64,000 bases of DNA, taken from assembly GCF_004799345.1 (NCBI RefSeq), contig NZ_SSMC01000001.1, forward strand, positions 1,054,001 through 1,118,000. Direction: 5' to 3'. Origin of the DNA: Robertkochia marina (GTDB taxonomy: Bacteria > Bacteroidota > Bacteroidia > Flavobacteriales > Flavobacteriaceae). The notes beneath the pieces were generated by a model. The model made no database searches. It saw only the letters and a program-made list of their open reading frames with translations, and was not told the DNA's origin. A program made the translations under genes and the position numbers. Within the stretch, counting starts at the first letter, position 1, and the number at the start of each line of letters is the position of its first letter. Of the stretch, positions 53,208-61,290 are shown piece after piece.

Positions 53208-53672
53208 TCAGGAGGGAAGGATCTTTTTCAGGATGGCCATTTGACCCAGGTGGTAATGAGTATGCTCCAGCAGGCCTATAAAGTTCCGGTGGTAGGAGCC
53301 GTATTTAACATCGGTGAAAAAGGTATCCAGGATCTCATCGGGCAGGGCAGCAATGGCTTCAGAAAGGTGGCTGCCATTCAGCAGTACTTCATCCTTAAAG
53401 TCCTGCCATTCTTTCTCGGTAGTGAGTTCAGGATGATCGAAGCTGAATTTGTCATGGGCATCTAAAACCCCTTCACTCAGTACCCCGGATACGGCCTCGA
53501 TGTAATAGTTGATGTGATAGGTAAGCGCCAGGATGCTGTTGAGGTTCTGTACTTTTTGGGTCGCCATTTTTAAGGTGACATCCTTTAATACATCCTTTAA
53601 ACAGACACCGGTCCAGTTGCCTCCTGTGTAGAGCTGTTTCAGGTGTTGCGCAAATTTTTCAGTGGTTTTCAT
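53208..53672 (-). CDS. DinB-family four-helix protein
   Basis: A 154-residue cytoplasmic four-helix bundle of the DinB/YfiT-like metalloenzyme superfamily. The His ligands are visible: LALTYHINYYIEAV, and HTHYHLGQMAILKK near the end. The GNWTGVCLKDVLKDVTLKMA start is typical. Members include thiol S-transferases (BstA-like); the activity here is not known. It stands alone next to the repeat-rich region. Confidence 0.85.
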   Translation of the reverse strand: MKTTEKFAQHLKQLYTGGNWTGVCLKDVLKDVTLKMATQKVQNLNSILALTYHINYYIEAVSGVLSEGVLDAHDKFSFDHPELTTEKEWQDFKDEVLLNGSHLSEAIAALPDEILDTFFTDVKYGSYHRNFIGLLEHTHYHLGQMAILKKILPS

Positions 53673-53724
53673 GGTGGTTTTTCAACGAGCGAAAGCTGTT
53701 ATCAAGATACGGAATATTTTAGGG

Positions 53725-53772
53725 ATATGGGGATATGGGGATGTGGGGATGTGGGGATATGGGGATGTGGGG
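53725..53772 (+). repeat. Octamer tandem repeat ATRTGGGG, 6 copies
   Basis: ATATGGGG (53725, 53733, 53757) and ATGTGGGG (53741, 53749, 53765), each 8 bases, in tandem. It adjoins the dispersed repeat copy B and is probably prone to slippage. Confidence 0.93.
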
Positions 53773-53936
53773 GGACCGAGCGTTTAAAGGGCCGAACGGC
53801 AATGGAAGGTTCTGTGAACCTTTCATAGTGAGGAGCCAGGTGGTGCGTGGGGAAGTAGACCTTTTTAGCGAATTTACCTGTCGGCAAACAGGCCTGCCTG
53901 GCGGCAGCCAGGGGAGTCATCCTGACGCCTCGGGAG
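53770..53936 (-). repeat. Dispersed intergenic repeat, copy B (inverted relative to copy A)
   Basis: Counterpart of 6721-6877 on the opposite strand. The core 53770-53872 matches 6766-6868 at 96 of 103 positions. It carries a 20-base module at 53873-53892 missing from copy A, which itself forms a hairpin on the minus strand (CCTGT-TTGCCG-ACAGG). Two further hairpins are shared with copy A. Its plus strand has an open frame from 53735 to 53965, starting in the octamer array; expression is unproven. Confidence 0.88.
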
Positions 53937-54073
53937 GTGCGCTGGCAAACAACTGTTTTTTTTAATATCTCGCCTTTAATCGGGTACGATAGGTGGTGCA
54001 GTGGGGCCACTGTAAAGAATGGGAGCTTCTCCCGCGAGCTCTGGATCTATTTTTTATGGATGATTTAGTTTTC

Positions 54074-54150
54074 TTAGCCCTTAGCCCTTAGCCCTTAGCC
54101 CTTAGCCCTTAGCCCTTAGCCCTTAGCCCTTAGCCCTTAGCCCTTAACCC
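54074..54150 (+). repeat. Heptamer tandem repeat TTAGCCC, 10 perfect copies plus one variant
   Basis: Ten perfect TTAGCCC units at 54074-54143, then TTAACCC at 54144-54150 and degenerate relatives beyond (GTACCCC, GTAACC). It is preceded by ATGGATGATTTAGTTTTC, which recurs almost unchanged at 54918-54935 ahead of a decayed version. Confidence 0.97.
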
Positions 54151-54212
54151 GTACCCCGTAACCTGAATTTTTAACCCATTCACCATCTTAGGGTAGGAAG
54201 GCCTGTCCACAG

Positions 54213-54773
54213 CTATATCCCATTAGTGTCCGGTGATAATAAGCCGTTATTTATTTCATTCTCTACCGTAGTGGCATCTTCTGTGGTGCCATAGTAAACA
54301 TTACGGAAGTAGTCCCATTGCGTTTTATTTCCATTGACGTCATAGGAGATCTTTTTCTTGGTGGCATAGATCACCAAACCCCCGATATAACCCGCAAGGG
54401 CAAAAACCACCGGGGTGACAGCAGCCATACCCGCTCCAACGGCTCCCCCGATTCCGGAAGTATCATTCATTGACTGTGAAAATATAACAAGTCCGGCGCC
54501 AACTCCTGCCAGGGCAGCATACCCGGCACCTCCTCCGGCGTAATGCCCGAAGGAACGATAGCCTTTGATGTGGCCGATGGCATTGTAGGGTACAGAGTAA
54601 TTCATACCACCTCTTTTCAGGTGAAGAAAATTCTCGTCGGCTTCCGTGATATACCCTTTATAAAGCTTTTCTCCGTCGAGGTCGTATACCCGAATGAAAT
54701 TTGCCCGTTGAGCATAACCCTTGCAGGTGATGAACAATAGGGTGAGTAGCAGGGTTGGCAAGAGGAATCTCAT
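54213..54773 (-). CDS. Exported Gly-rich protein of unknown function
   Basis: A 186-residue protein. Signal peptide through CKGYAQ. The N-terminal part (FIRVYDLDGEKLYKGYI, VPYNAIGHIKGYRSFGHYA) looks like a small beta domain. The middle has two Gly/Ala-rich hydrophobic segments (YAALAGVGAGLVIFS, then VVFALAGYIGGLVIYA), a glycine-zipper pattern. It is not recognised as a named family. It stands alone, with slippage-prone repeats on both sides. Confidence 0.75.
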   Translation of the reverse strand: MRFLLPTLLLTLLFITCKGYAQRANFIRVYDLDGEKLYKGYITEADENFLHLKRGGMNYSVPYNAIGHIKGYRSFGHYAGGGAGYAALAGVGAGLVIFSQSMNDTSGIGGAVGAGMAAVTPVVFALAGYIGGLVIYATKKKISYDVNGNKTQWDYFRNVYYGTTEDATTVENEINNGLLSPDTNGI

Positions 54774-54846
54774 AAGATGGTTGGTTTCATAAACTAAGGG
54801 GTAAATATATAATAATATCAGAAAAATCTGATAATACGTTTTACTT

Positions 54847-54978
54847 AAGGGATGTGGGGATTTGGGTAGAATGTTAGGATGGCGAGGTCCTTCGCCGGGG
54901 CGCAGGATCTTCTTTTTGATGGATGATTTGGTTTTCTTACCCCATTAGCCTTTAGCGTGTAACCCGTACCCTTAACCC
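54847..54978 (+). repeat. Decayed mosaic repeat related to 53725-54180
   Basis: ATGTGGGGATTTGGG (54850-54864) echoes the octamer array. GATGGATGATTTGGTTTTCTT (about 54917 on) matches the lead-in of the heptamer array with one change, and is followed by ATTAGCC, TTTAGCG, TGTAACCC and TTAACCC, degenerate heptamers. Confidence 0.75.
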
Positions 54979-54985
54979 AAAAAAC

Positions 54986-55945
54986 TTACTTTGAAGAAGC
55001 CCTTCTCATCCGGTCATTAACCGAAGCCCCAACCCCTTGCTCAGGCAGGTATTCTGCTATGATAAGATCGAGGTTGGCCCCATCGAGTTCATGCATGAGG
55101 GCATATAACCGGGAGGCAGCCTCCATGGGGTCTCTCCCCGGAGAGAGTACCTTCCAAATGTGTTCGTCGGTTGGAAGTACTGAAGTGGTAAAGCTGATGA
55201 TACCCAGTTTCTTTCCGGGGTGTTTTTCGATCTCGGAATGCAGGTCGTGGGTGGCTATAAAGGGCGTTTTAGGAGAATAGTGCTTTTTAAACATTCCCGG
55301 GGTGACCACCTCTTTACTTTCTTTTGTCATTATTCGGACAGATCTGCCCAGTACATTTTCGATGTCCTCTTTAGACACGGTTCCCAGCCTGTAGATGACA
55401 GGTTGCCCGTTATCAAATCCTACAATAGTAGATTCTATCCCTTTCGTACAACTTCCTCCATCTAGAATAAAAGGGGCTTTGTTGCCCAGAGATTCTTTCA
55501 CATGTTCGGGGCGGGTAGGACTGATATGGTTCGACCGGTTAGCGCTGGGGGCCACTAATGGGAAGTCCAGTTTTCTGAGCAGGGAAAGGGTGAGCTCATG
55601 ATTTGGCATCCGCACCGCAACGGTGTTCTTTCCTGCCGTTATCTTCTTTGAAATATGTGGGGCCTTCTCGAGTACTAATGTCAAGGGTCCCGGCCAGAAG
55701 TGTTCCGCCAGTTTGAGGGCCTGCTCCGGGATGTTGACAGCAAGGTCTGTCAATTGAACCCTGTTGGCAATATGAACAATGAGCGGATTATTTGCCGGAC
55801 GGTTCTTGGTTTGGTAGATCTTTTCCACAGCGGTGTCAGAAAAGGCGTTTGCCGCCAAACCATATACTGTTTCGGTAGGAATGGCTACCAGCTCATCGTT
55901 CTGTAGTAATCTTACTGCCTGTTCTAATGCCGAATCTTTGGCCAT
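54986..55945 (-). CDS. tsaC: Threonylcarbamoyl-AMP synthase (Sua5/YwlC type)
   Basis: Makes threonylcarbamoyl-AMP for tRNA t6A synthesis. 319 residues from MAKDSALEQAVRLL, the long Sua5 form: a TsaC/YrdC domain (IPTETVYGLAANAFSDTAV, KNRPANNPLIVH, APSANRSNHISPT), then a C-terminal Sua5 domain from TPGMFKKHYSPKTPF. The start at 55945 fits a TATATTTG -7 element on the minus strand at 55961-55968. An upstream TTG at 55963 falls inside that element. Its pathway partner tsaB is at 36357. Confidence 0.95.
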   Translation of the reverse strand: MAKDSALEQAVRLLQNDELVAIPTETVYGLAANAFSDTAVEKIYQTKNRPANNPLIVHIANRVQLTDLAVNIPEQALKLAEHFWPGPLTLVLEKAPHISKKITAGKNTVAVRMPNHELTLSLLRKLDFPLVAPSANRSNHISPTRPEHVKESLGNKAPFILDGGSCTKGIESTIVGFDNGQPVIYRLGTVSKEDIENVLGRSVRIMTKESKEVVTPGMFKKHYSPKTPFIATHDLHSEIEKHPGKKLGIISFTTSVLPTDEHIWKVLSPGRDPMEAASRLYALMHELDGANLDLIIAEYLPEQGVGASVNDRMRRASSK

Positions 55946-55960
55946 TGCAACAATTTTATG

Positions 55961-55968
55961 CAAATATA
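55961..55968 (-). promoter_or_regulatory. -7 element TATATTTG before tsaC
   Basis: TATATTTG on the minus strand, 15 bases before the chosen ATG. No clear -33 element. Confidence 0.5.
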
Positions 55969-56122
55969 GCTCACTCCGGGGTATAGTTGGATAGGGAGGT
56001 AAGCAGGGGCGCAGCTATCATGGATGTTTTGGGGTTTTTTTTGGTATGATCGCAGAATTCTTACAGGGCTTTTGGTAACATCTAATGGAGTTGAAAGTCT
56101 TGGTTAGTATAACACCTAATTG

Positions 56123-56212
56123 ATGAATAAAATGAAAAAGACTATGAACTTCCTATCCTTATTATTTGTGTTTGTTAGTACTTGGAATGCTCCTTATGCC
56201 AAGTCGGAATAG
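56123..56212 (+). pseudogene. Orphan signal peptide (29 codons)
   Basis: ATG at 56123 (or 56132) opens a short frame ending with the TAG at 56210-56212. The peptide MKKTMNFLSLLFVFVSTWNA then PYAKSE is a fine Sec signal peptide, cut off right after the cleavage region. Probably the remnant of a lost exported protein; a tiny leader peptide is the alternative. The rest of the gap 55969-56351 shows nothing else. Confidence 0.5.
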
Positions 56213-56351
56213 TCATAAATATCATCTAAATGCTCCGTCGATCGAATAAGGAGATCAAGTATTGAGAGCATTTTAATTTAAAAACTACCCATGTAACAAA
56301 TCCTTGACCTCCTCGTCGAGTTTAAACATGTATTTAAAACAATATTACATT

Positions 56352-57476
56352 ATGAAAAAAGCAATGATATGCCTTGTCCTTATATTGCCTTTTATGCTTT
56401 TAGCCCAGGCAAAGAACGATCCTAAAAAGATCCTCATGGTGGTAAGCAGCTACGGTAAGGATTTAGGAGAGACCAGACCGGGATATGAGTTTGATGAATT
56501 TACCCAGGCTTATTTGATATTTAAGAAAAATGGTCTCGTGGTAGATGTGGCCAGTCCCAAAGGAGGAAGTGTCGAAGCCGATCAGTTCAATAAAGATAAG
56601 ATCTATAACCAGGCCGTTTTGAATGACCAGGAAGTGATGAAGGTTTTGCGTAGTACTCTGGCAACATCTGAAGTAGATCCTTCCGGGTATGATGCCGTTT
56701 ATGTTGTTGGGGGGAAAGGGGCTATGTTCGATTTGCCCTACGACCCTTCGCTTCAGGATATTTTGTTGAATTTATACCGAAGGGAAGGAACGGTAATTTC
56801 TGCCGTATGTCATGGTCCCGCTGCATTTGTAAATGTAAAGGATGGGGATAAATTTATCATTGAAGGCATAGAGATGACCGGGTTTTGCAATCTGGAAGAA
56901 GACCTCTTTGGTAAGAAATGGGTAAAGGAATTTCCCTTTAGATTGGAGGATCAGCTCAAAGCCAGGGGGGCTGTCTTTTCTCAGGCCGATTTTATGCTTT
57001 CGGGGGTGGCTGTATCCCGAAAGTTCATTACCGGCCAGAATCCATTCTCTACGACCGGATCTGCAGAGGCAGTGGTGAAAGCCCTGGGAATAACCCCTGC
57101 GCCCAGAGATCTCTATAAAGATGAACGCAGTATCTACCTTGTTCAGGAGGTGTCTGATGGCAAAAGATCATTCGAATCGGCTGTGGTGGAATTGGAGAAA
57201 AATCAGGCAGCTTATGATATGCCGTTGATCGCTGTTTGGGGGTATTACAAGATCTTGGCCTCTGCAGAAGACCAAAATGAAATGAAGAAGGGTGTGAAGA
57301 TGGTCGAATTGAGTATGCCTTATTTTTTCGATGAAAACCTTCAAATGGTACTGGCACAGGCGTATCAATCCTTGGGTGAAAAAGAGAAAGCAACGGAAAT
57401 ACTGGAAGATCTGATCGCTAAGAATCTTTTGAAAGATAAGGCAAGTTCTCTTCTACAGGAGCTGGGTAAGAATTAA
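56352..57476 (+). CDS. Exported DJ-1/PfpI protein with C-terminal helical repeat extension
   Basis: A 374-residue protein from the ATG at 56352. Signal peptide MKKAMICLVLILPFMLLAQA. The DJ-1/PfpI (class I glutamine amidotransferase-like) domain covers about 25-250: KILMVVSSYGKDLGETRPG, YDAVYVVGGKGAMFDLP, and the nucleophile Cys in AVCHGPAAFV. About 100 more residues follow, ending in a TPR-like pair (MVLAQAYQSLGEKEKATEIL). Relatives act as chaperones, hydrolases or glyoxalases. Periplasmic location is unusual. A second exported DJ-1 protein starts at 63739. Confidence 0.88.
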   Translation: MKKAMICLVLILPFMLLAQAKNDPKKILMVVSSYGKDLGETRPGYEFDEFTQAYLIFKKNGLVVDVASPKGGSVEADQFNKDKIYNQAVLNDQEVMKVLRSTLATSEVDPSGYDAVYVVGGKGAMFDLPYDPSLQDILLNLYRREGTVISAVCHGPAAFVNVKDGDKFIIEGIEMTGFCNLEEDLFGKKWVKEFPFRLEDQLKARGAVFSQADFMLSGVAVSRKFITGQNPFSTTGSAEAVVKALGITPAPRDLYKDERSIYLVQEVSDGKRSFESAVVELEKNQAAYDMPLIAVWGYYKILASAEDQNEMKKGVKMVELSMPYFFDENLQMVLAQAYQSLGEKEKATEILEDLIAKNLLKDKASSLLQELGKN

Positions 57477-57497
57477 AATAAATACATCTAAAGGATA

Positions 57498-57578
57498 AAA
57501 AGTCAAATTACAGTATTGATCGCCCTGCTTATGCCCGGTGCATGCAGCAATCCGGAAAAGTCATCAATTAGTCAATAA
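57498..57578 (+). pseudogene. Lipoprotein signal remnant without a start codon
   Basis: A frame reading KSQITVLIALLMPGACSNPE then KSSISQ and a stop. It has the form of a lipoprotein signal with a lipobox (MPGAC), but the expected ATG is ATA (57495-57497) and only a few codons follow the Cys. Likely the decayed front of a lost lipoprotein. Confidence 0.45.
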
Positions 57579-57693
57579 CCTACCTTAGATGATTCCCAAT
57601 CCGGCAAACAATGGCTGTAAACCTACAAAGGTCTCCCACAAGTTTCGTCTATATTACTTAACTTGATCTGTAGTGGTGTATAATTCGTGTAAA

Positions 57694-58116
57694 TTGAAAG
57701 ATAAGGAGCATAATATAGATATTGAATTTTTAGACCATATAGCCCTACGGGTGTCAGATCTCAATGCTTCTGCGCAATGGTATGAAAATGTTTTAGGTCT
57801 CAAGCCCTGCCGGCTGCCTGAGTGGGGTGATTACCCGATTTTTATGATGTCAAAAAAGTCGGGCATTGCCTTGTTCCCTGCTAATGTGGCCGACCCTGAA
57901 ATGGATCCGAATTCTAAAAATGTGAAGATCGACCATTTTGCCTTTAACGTAACGCGGGAAAATTTCGAAAAAGCTAAAGAAAAGTATCAGGAACTGGGTC
58001 TGGAGTTTAAGATCCAGGACCATTATTACTTTGACTCCATTTACACCAAAGACCCTGACGGGCATACTGTCGAGCTGACAACAATTAAAGTGAATGAGCA
58101 AGAATTTTATAAATAA
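57694..58116 (+). CDS. VOC (glyoxalase/dioxygenase) superfamily protein with a non-ATG start
   Basis: About 140 residues. The VOC fold is complete: LDHIALRVSDLNASAQWYEN, then VLGLKPCRLPEWGDY, KIDHFAFNVTRENFE and DPDGHTVELTTIKV. Metal ligands at the His of LDHIAL and IDHFAF, and the Glu of VELT. No ATG precedes the domain in frame. TTG 57694 is the nearest start; GTG 57673 and GTG 57676 are alternatives. Substrate unknown; a glyoxalase-like detoxification role would fit the DJ-1 neighbour, but this is inference. Confidence 0.78.
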   Translation: MKDKEHNIDIEFLDHIALRVSDLNASAQWYENVLGLKPCRLPEWGDYPIFMMSKKSGIALFPANVADPEMDPNSKNVKIDHFAFNVTRENFEKAKEKYQELGLEFKIQDHYYFDSIYTKDPDGHTVELTTIKVNEQEFYK

Positions 58117-58358
58117 CTTTGCTGCCTTGCAATGTTGGGTAACGAATTCCTGTTGTTCTTATTAACCCTTGTAAATAGGCTTTTACAATCAAAGGATCAT
58201 ACTCCGCCCAGTAAATCATTTACGTTTGACTTATAGAAACAATAAAGGTTTTTGGAATTTGAAAAAAGTGTTCTGAAGAAGTGTCTTGATAACGTCAGAA
58301 ACTTTTTTAATAAGAAAGCAGAGTCCATCACTATTCTCCATTTAATGTATACAAGCAT

Positions 58359-59213
58359 ATGAAGTCACTCTTTAAAACGGCAAAAGGAAAACAGGATATT
58401 TTACAGCTTTATGATCAAAAGCTTGATGAACTTAAAATTCCATATGACTCCTTTAAAGTAAAAACATCGTATGGAGAGACAAACATAATTTCTGCGGGAG
58501 CCCCGTCAAATCCACCAATCCTCCTGGTTCATGGTTCTAATGCCTGTGCTCCTATCGCCCTGGAAACCTACCCAAATATTTACAAAAACTATCGGGTATA
58601 TGCTGTTGACGTCCTGGCTCAGCCCAATAAAAGTGCCGAGACCAGGTTAAGCATGAAAGATGAATCGTATGGGAAATGGATGAATGAGATTATCCGGAAT
58701 CTGGAGCTGGATGCTGTTACCATGGCAGGTTTTTCGTTTGGGGGGTTAGTGATCCTGAAAACGCTCGAATACGATGAAAGTAGAATTGAACAAGTATTTT
58801 TATCTGCACCTGCATATATTGTGAATGGCAATCCCTTAAAGGCCTTGTTCAAAGTCTTTATTCCGATGAAGCAGTATATGAAGACCAAAAGACCCAAATA
58901 TGTAGAGCAGTTTTTGGCTGAGGTTTTCACAGAGAGGGACGAATTTGGAATTCAATTCCTTTCGAAAGTGTTTCTCGAGTTCGACATGGACTTTACCCCG
59001 GTACCTGTGATCAATGCGAAAAAAGCGTCCGGTATCAAAACCCCGATAACCATTTTTGCAGCGCGTCATGACGTCATCTTTCCGGGAAAAAAAATGCTCA
59101 AAAGAGCAAAACGAATATTCCCCTCCTTGAAGGCAGGTGTGCTGCTTGAGCATTCTAAGCACGTTCAGAGTAAGGATGATAATAGGAGGATTGAAGAAGT
59201 TATTATGAGTTGA
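58359..59213 (+). CDS. Alpha/beta hydrolase
   Basis: A 284-residue cytoplasmic hydrolase. Oxyanion region VHGSNACAPIALE, nucleophile Ser in AGFSFGGLVILK, Asp in AARHDVIFPG and His in LEHSKHVQS make a full triad. No signal peptide. The lid region is Lys-rich (FIPMKQYMKTKRPKYVEQF). Substrate cannot be predicted. It stands apart, with 242 and 131 non-coding bases on its two sides. Confidence 0.9.
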   Translation: MKSLFKTAKGKQDILQLYDQKLDELKIPYDSFKVKTSYGETNIISAGAPSNPPILLVHGSNACAPIALETYPNIYKNYRVYAVDVLAQPNKSAETRLSMKDESYGKWMNEIIRNLELDAVTMAGFSFGGLVILKTLEYDESRIEQVFLSAPAYIVNGNPLKALFKVFIPMKQYMKTKRPKYVEQFLAEVFTERDEFGIQFLSKVFLEFDMDFTPVPVINAKKASGIKTPITIFAARHDVIFPGKKMLKRAKRIFPSLKAGVLLEHSKHVQSKDDNRRIEEVIMS

Positions 59214-59344
59214 TGTAGCCTTTCTTATATTCTTAAGCCTTGCAAACGTTGGTGTACGCTTGGTTAGACTCATTAGCTTTAGGGGCAAAGGTGTAATGGT
59301 GTCGACCTATCCTCCCATCTGTATTTTGCTATCTTTACGCCCTT

Positions 59345-60292
59345 ATGAAAGCATCTTTTAGATCGTTCATTCTGCAAAAAACAGGGGCTTCTTCCTGCAC
59401 TGAAAAGGAGATGATCCAGGAATTGTGGAGTGGGTACGGAAAAATTATGCGGGTAGGGTTGGAACATGCTCATGTAAACAGTGTGGTGGTAAAGCATGTG
59501 CAGATGCCCACACAAAGCAATCACCCCCGCGGATGGAATACCGATGTCGGTCATCAGCGCAAGGTGAAGTCATATGAAGTGGAAACGACCTGGTATGATC
59601 GCTACAGCGAGGTCAGCGCTGCCCGTTTGCCGAAATGTCTGGGTATTGAGAAGAAAGGAGATGAGGTGCTTATGATCCTGGAAGATCTTGATGAAGCCGG
59701 CTATTCTTTGCGTAAGGATATGGTTTCATGGGATGAGATTGCCCGGTGCCTGGAGTGGCTGGCTAGATTTCATGCCAGTTACCTGGGGGCAGCTCCGGAA
59801 GGCCTTTGGGAAACAGGGACGTATTGGCATTTGGAAACAAGGCCCCAGGAGTTGGAAGCCTTGGATGATCTCAGGCTGAAAGAGGCAGCCCCGGTCATTG
59901 ATGAAAAACTAAACACCTGTCAGTACAAAACCTTTGTTCACGGTGATGCGAAACTCGCCAACTTCTGTTTTTCAAAAGACGGACAGGTGAGTGGGGTGGA
60001 TTTTCAGTATGTCGGTGGCGGATGCGGGATGAAAGATGTCGCTTATTTTATTGGAAGCTGCCTTCGTGATAAGGATTGTGAGCGTTTGGAAGGTCTTATC
60101 CTTGATACCTATTTTGAGTATTTACAAGGAGCATTGAAACAAAGAAATGAGGCCCTGGAAGCTGAATGGCGATCATTATATCGGGTAGCCTGGGCAGATT
60201 TTCATCGCTTTCTGAAAGGGTGGAGTCCCGGTCACTGGAAGATCAATGATTATAGTGAACGTGTCACCGCAGAAGTGATCGATAATTTGTAG
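59345..60292 (+). CDS. Phosphotransferase of the ecdysteroid kinase-like/APH family
   Basis: A 315-residue protein kinase-fold small-molecule kinase. Catalytic loop [17 protein letters not shown], the metal-binding Asp in [19 protein letters not shown]. The N-lobe has [10 protein letters not shown] with the ATP-anchoring Lys. The form is closest to the EcKinase-like (DUF1679) branch. Substrate unknown. It is only 2 bases from the phosphatase gene downstream, so a kinase and a phosphatase acting on related phosphoesters may be produced together. Confidence 0.85.
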   Translation: MKASFRSFILQKTGASSCTEKEMIQELWSGYGKIMRVGLEHAHVNSVVVKHVQMPTQSNHPRGWNTDVGHQRKVKSYEVETTWYDRYSEVSAARLPKCLGIEKKGDEVLMILEDLDEAGYSLRKDMVSWDEIARCLEWLARFHASYLGAAPEGLWETGTYWHLETRPQELEALDDLRLKEAAPVIDEKLNTCQYKTFVHGDAKLANFCFSKDGQVSGVDFQYVGGGCGMKDVAYFIGSCLRDKDCERLEGLILDTYFEYLQGALKQRNEALEAEWRSLYRVAWADFHRFLKGWSPGHWKINDYSERVTAEVIDNL

Positions 60293-60294
60293 CC

Positions 60295-61116
60295 ATGGAC
60301 TTTTTAAAACTTACTGATATAGCCATAGAAGCCGCCATTGCCGCAGGAAAAGTCATTCAGCAATACATGAATGATGACATTGAAGTAATGAAAAAAGAGG
60401 GAGGTTCGGGCTACGCCTCTCAGGTCGTAACCGCGGTAGACATGGCCTGTGAAAAAGACATTCTTTCGCATCTGCACCCCACCTGTGCAGCGTTCGGTCT
60501 GGGGTTTTTATCAGAAGAGATCGAAGATGACGGGAGCAGGTTCGAAGCCGATTATTTTTGGTGTATTGACCCTATGGACGGCACCCTTCCCTTTATCAAT
60601 AAGCAACCCGGATTCTCAGTATCTATAGCCTTGATCGCAAAAGATGGAACCCCGTATATCGGAGTGGTTTTTGATCCTGCAACGAATACCTTGTATCACG
60701 CTGTTAAAGGGAAAGGGGCTTTTAAGAAGGGTGAACCCTGGAGGATAACCCCTACAAACGACTATTTAACCTATGTTACCGATAAGAAATTAAAGGATAC
60801 ACCTCGGGCCTCCGAAATAGAAGCTTTACTGTATGAACAGGTGGTAAAACTTAACTTAAAAGGGGTAGTAGAACTTTCAGGAGCGGGTTCGGTGCTGAAT
60901 GCCATTCGTGTGCTCGAAAACGGTCCGGCATGTATGCTAAAGCTTCCGAAAAAGGAAGCAGGCGGAGGGAGCATATGGGACTTTGCTGCTACCGCATGTA
61001 TATTCTATGAATTGGGATTGCCTGCAACCACTTTTGCAGGAGGAAGATTGGATCTGAACAGAAAGGATAGCACGTTTATGAACGAGGAAGGGATTTTTTA
61101 TAGCTGTTTTAAGTAG
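60295..61116 (+). CDS. Inositol monophosphatase/CysQ-family phosphatase
   Basis: A 273-residue Mg-dependent phosphatase. Motif 1: GFLSEEIEDDG. Motif 2: WCIDPMDGTLPFINK, with the metal-binding Asp residues. Motif 3: SIWDFAATACIFYELG. The family includes inositol monophosphatase, fructose bisphosphatase and 3'(2'),5'-bisphosphate nucleotidase (CysQ). The exact substrate is not clear from the motifs. It follows the kinase-like gene at 2 bases. Confidence 0.88.
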   Translation: MDFLKLTDIAIEAAIAAGKVIQQYMNDDIEVMKKEGGSGYASQVVTAVDMACEKDILSHLHPTCAAFGLGFLSEEIEDDGSRFEADYFWCIDPMDGTLPFINKQPGFSVSIALIAKDGTPYIGVVFDPATNTLYHAVKGKGAFKKGEPWRITPTNDYLTYVTDKKLKDTPRASEIEALLYEQVVKLNLKGVVELSGAGSVLNAIRVLENGPACMLKLPKKEAGGGSIWDFAATACIFYELGLPATTFAGGRLDLNRKDSTFMNEEGIFYSCFK

Positions 61117-61241
61117 TACAGGACGACCCCTTCCGTCACCGCTTTCAGCGCTGCTAGCTAACGCTTCATGGCATGGCCGTTAACAGCTATCGAAGGCTGC
61201 CCTTTACCTTCAAAGCAATTCTTAAGGCTTTCACAAAAAAG

Positions 61242-61255
61242 AATGAACATTCATT
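61242..61255. promoter_or_regulatory. Palindromic operator, probably for the TetR regulator
   Basis: AATGAA-CA-TTCATT, perfect 6-base half-sites with a 2-base spacer. It lies between the -33 and -7 regions of the promoter before the TetR gene, with the -7 TATCTTTG only 8 bases further on. Size, symmetry and place are as for TetR-family autoregulation. Confidence 0.65.
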
Positions 61256-61263
61256 TTTATTTG

Positions 61264-61271
61264 TATCTTTG
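61264..61271 (+). promoter_or_regulatory. -7 element TATCTTTG before the TetR operon
   Basis: TATCTTTG fits TAnnTTTG, 19 bases before the TetR ATG and next to the palindrome. Confidence 0.6.
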
Positions 61272-61290
61272 TAGCCTCAAACACAATTTC

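Noticed and set aside
53702-54010. 102-codon minus-strand ORF over repeat copy B as a normal gene
   Set aside because: Same frame as the one above, with all differences non-synonymous, and its C-terminus is made from the octamer array.
54074-54150. CRISPR array or telomere-like sequence
   Set aside because: Units are contiguous heptamers with no spacers, and TTAGCCC is not a telomere repeat; no cas genes and no sign of a linear end.
61168-61290. N-terminal extension of the TetR protein from the ATG at 61168
   Set aside because: The added 41 residues are translated from the operator and promoter region; TetR homology starts at MAKLQKS.
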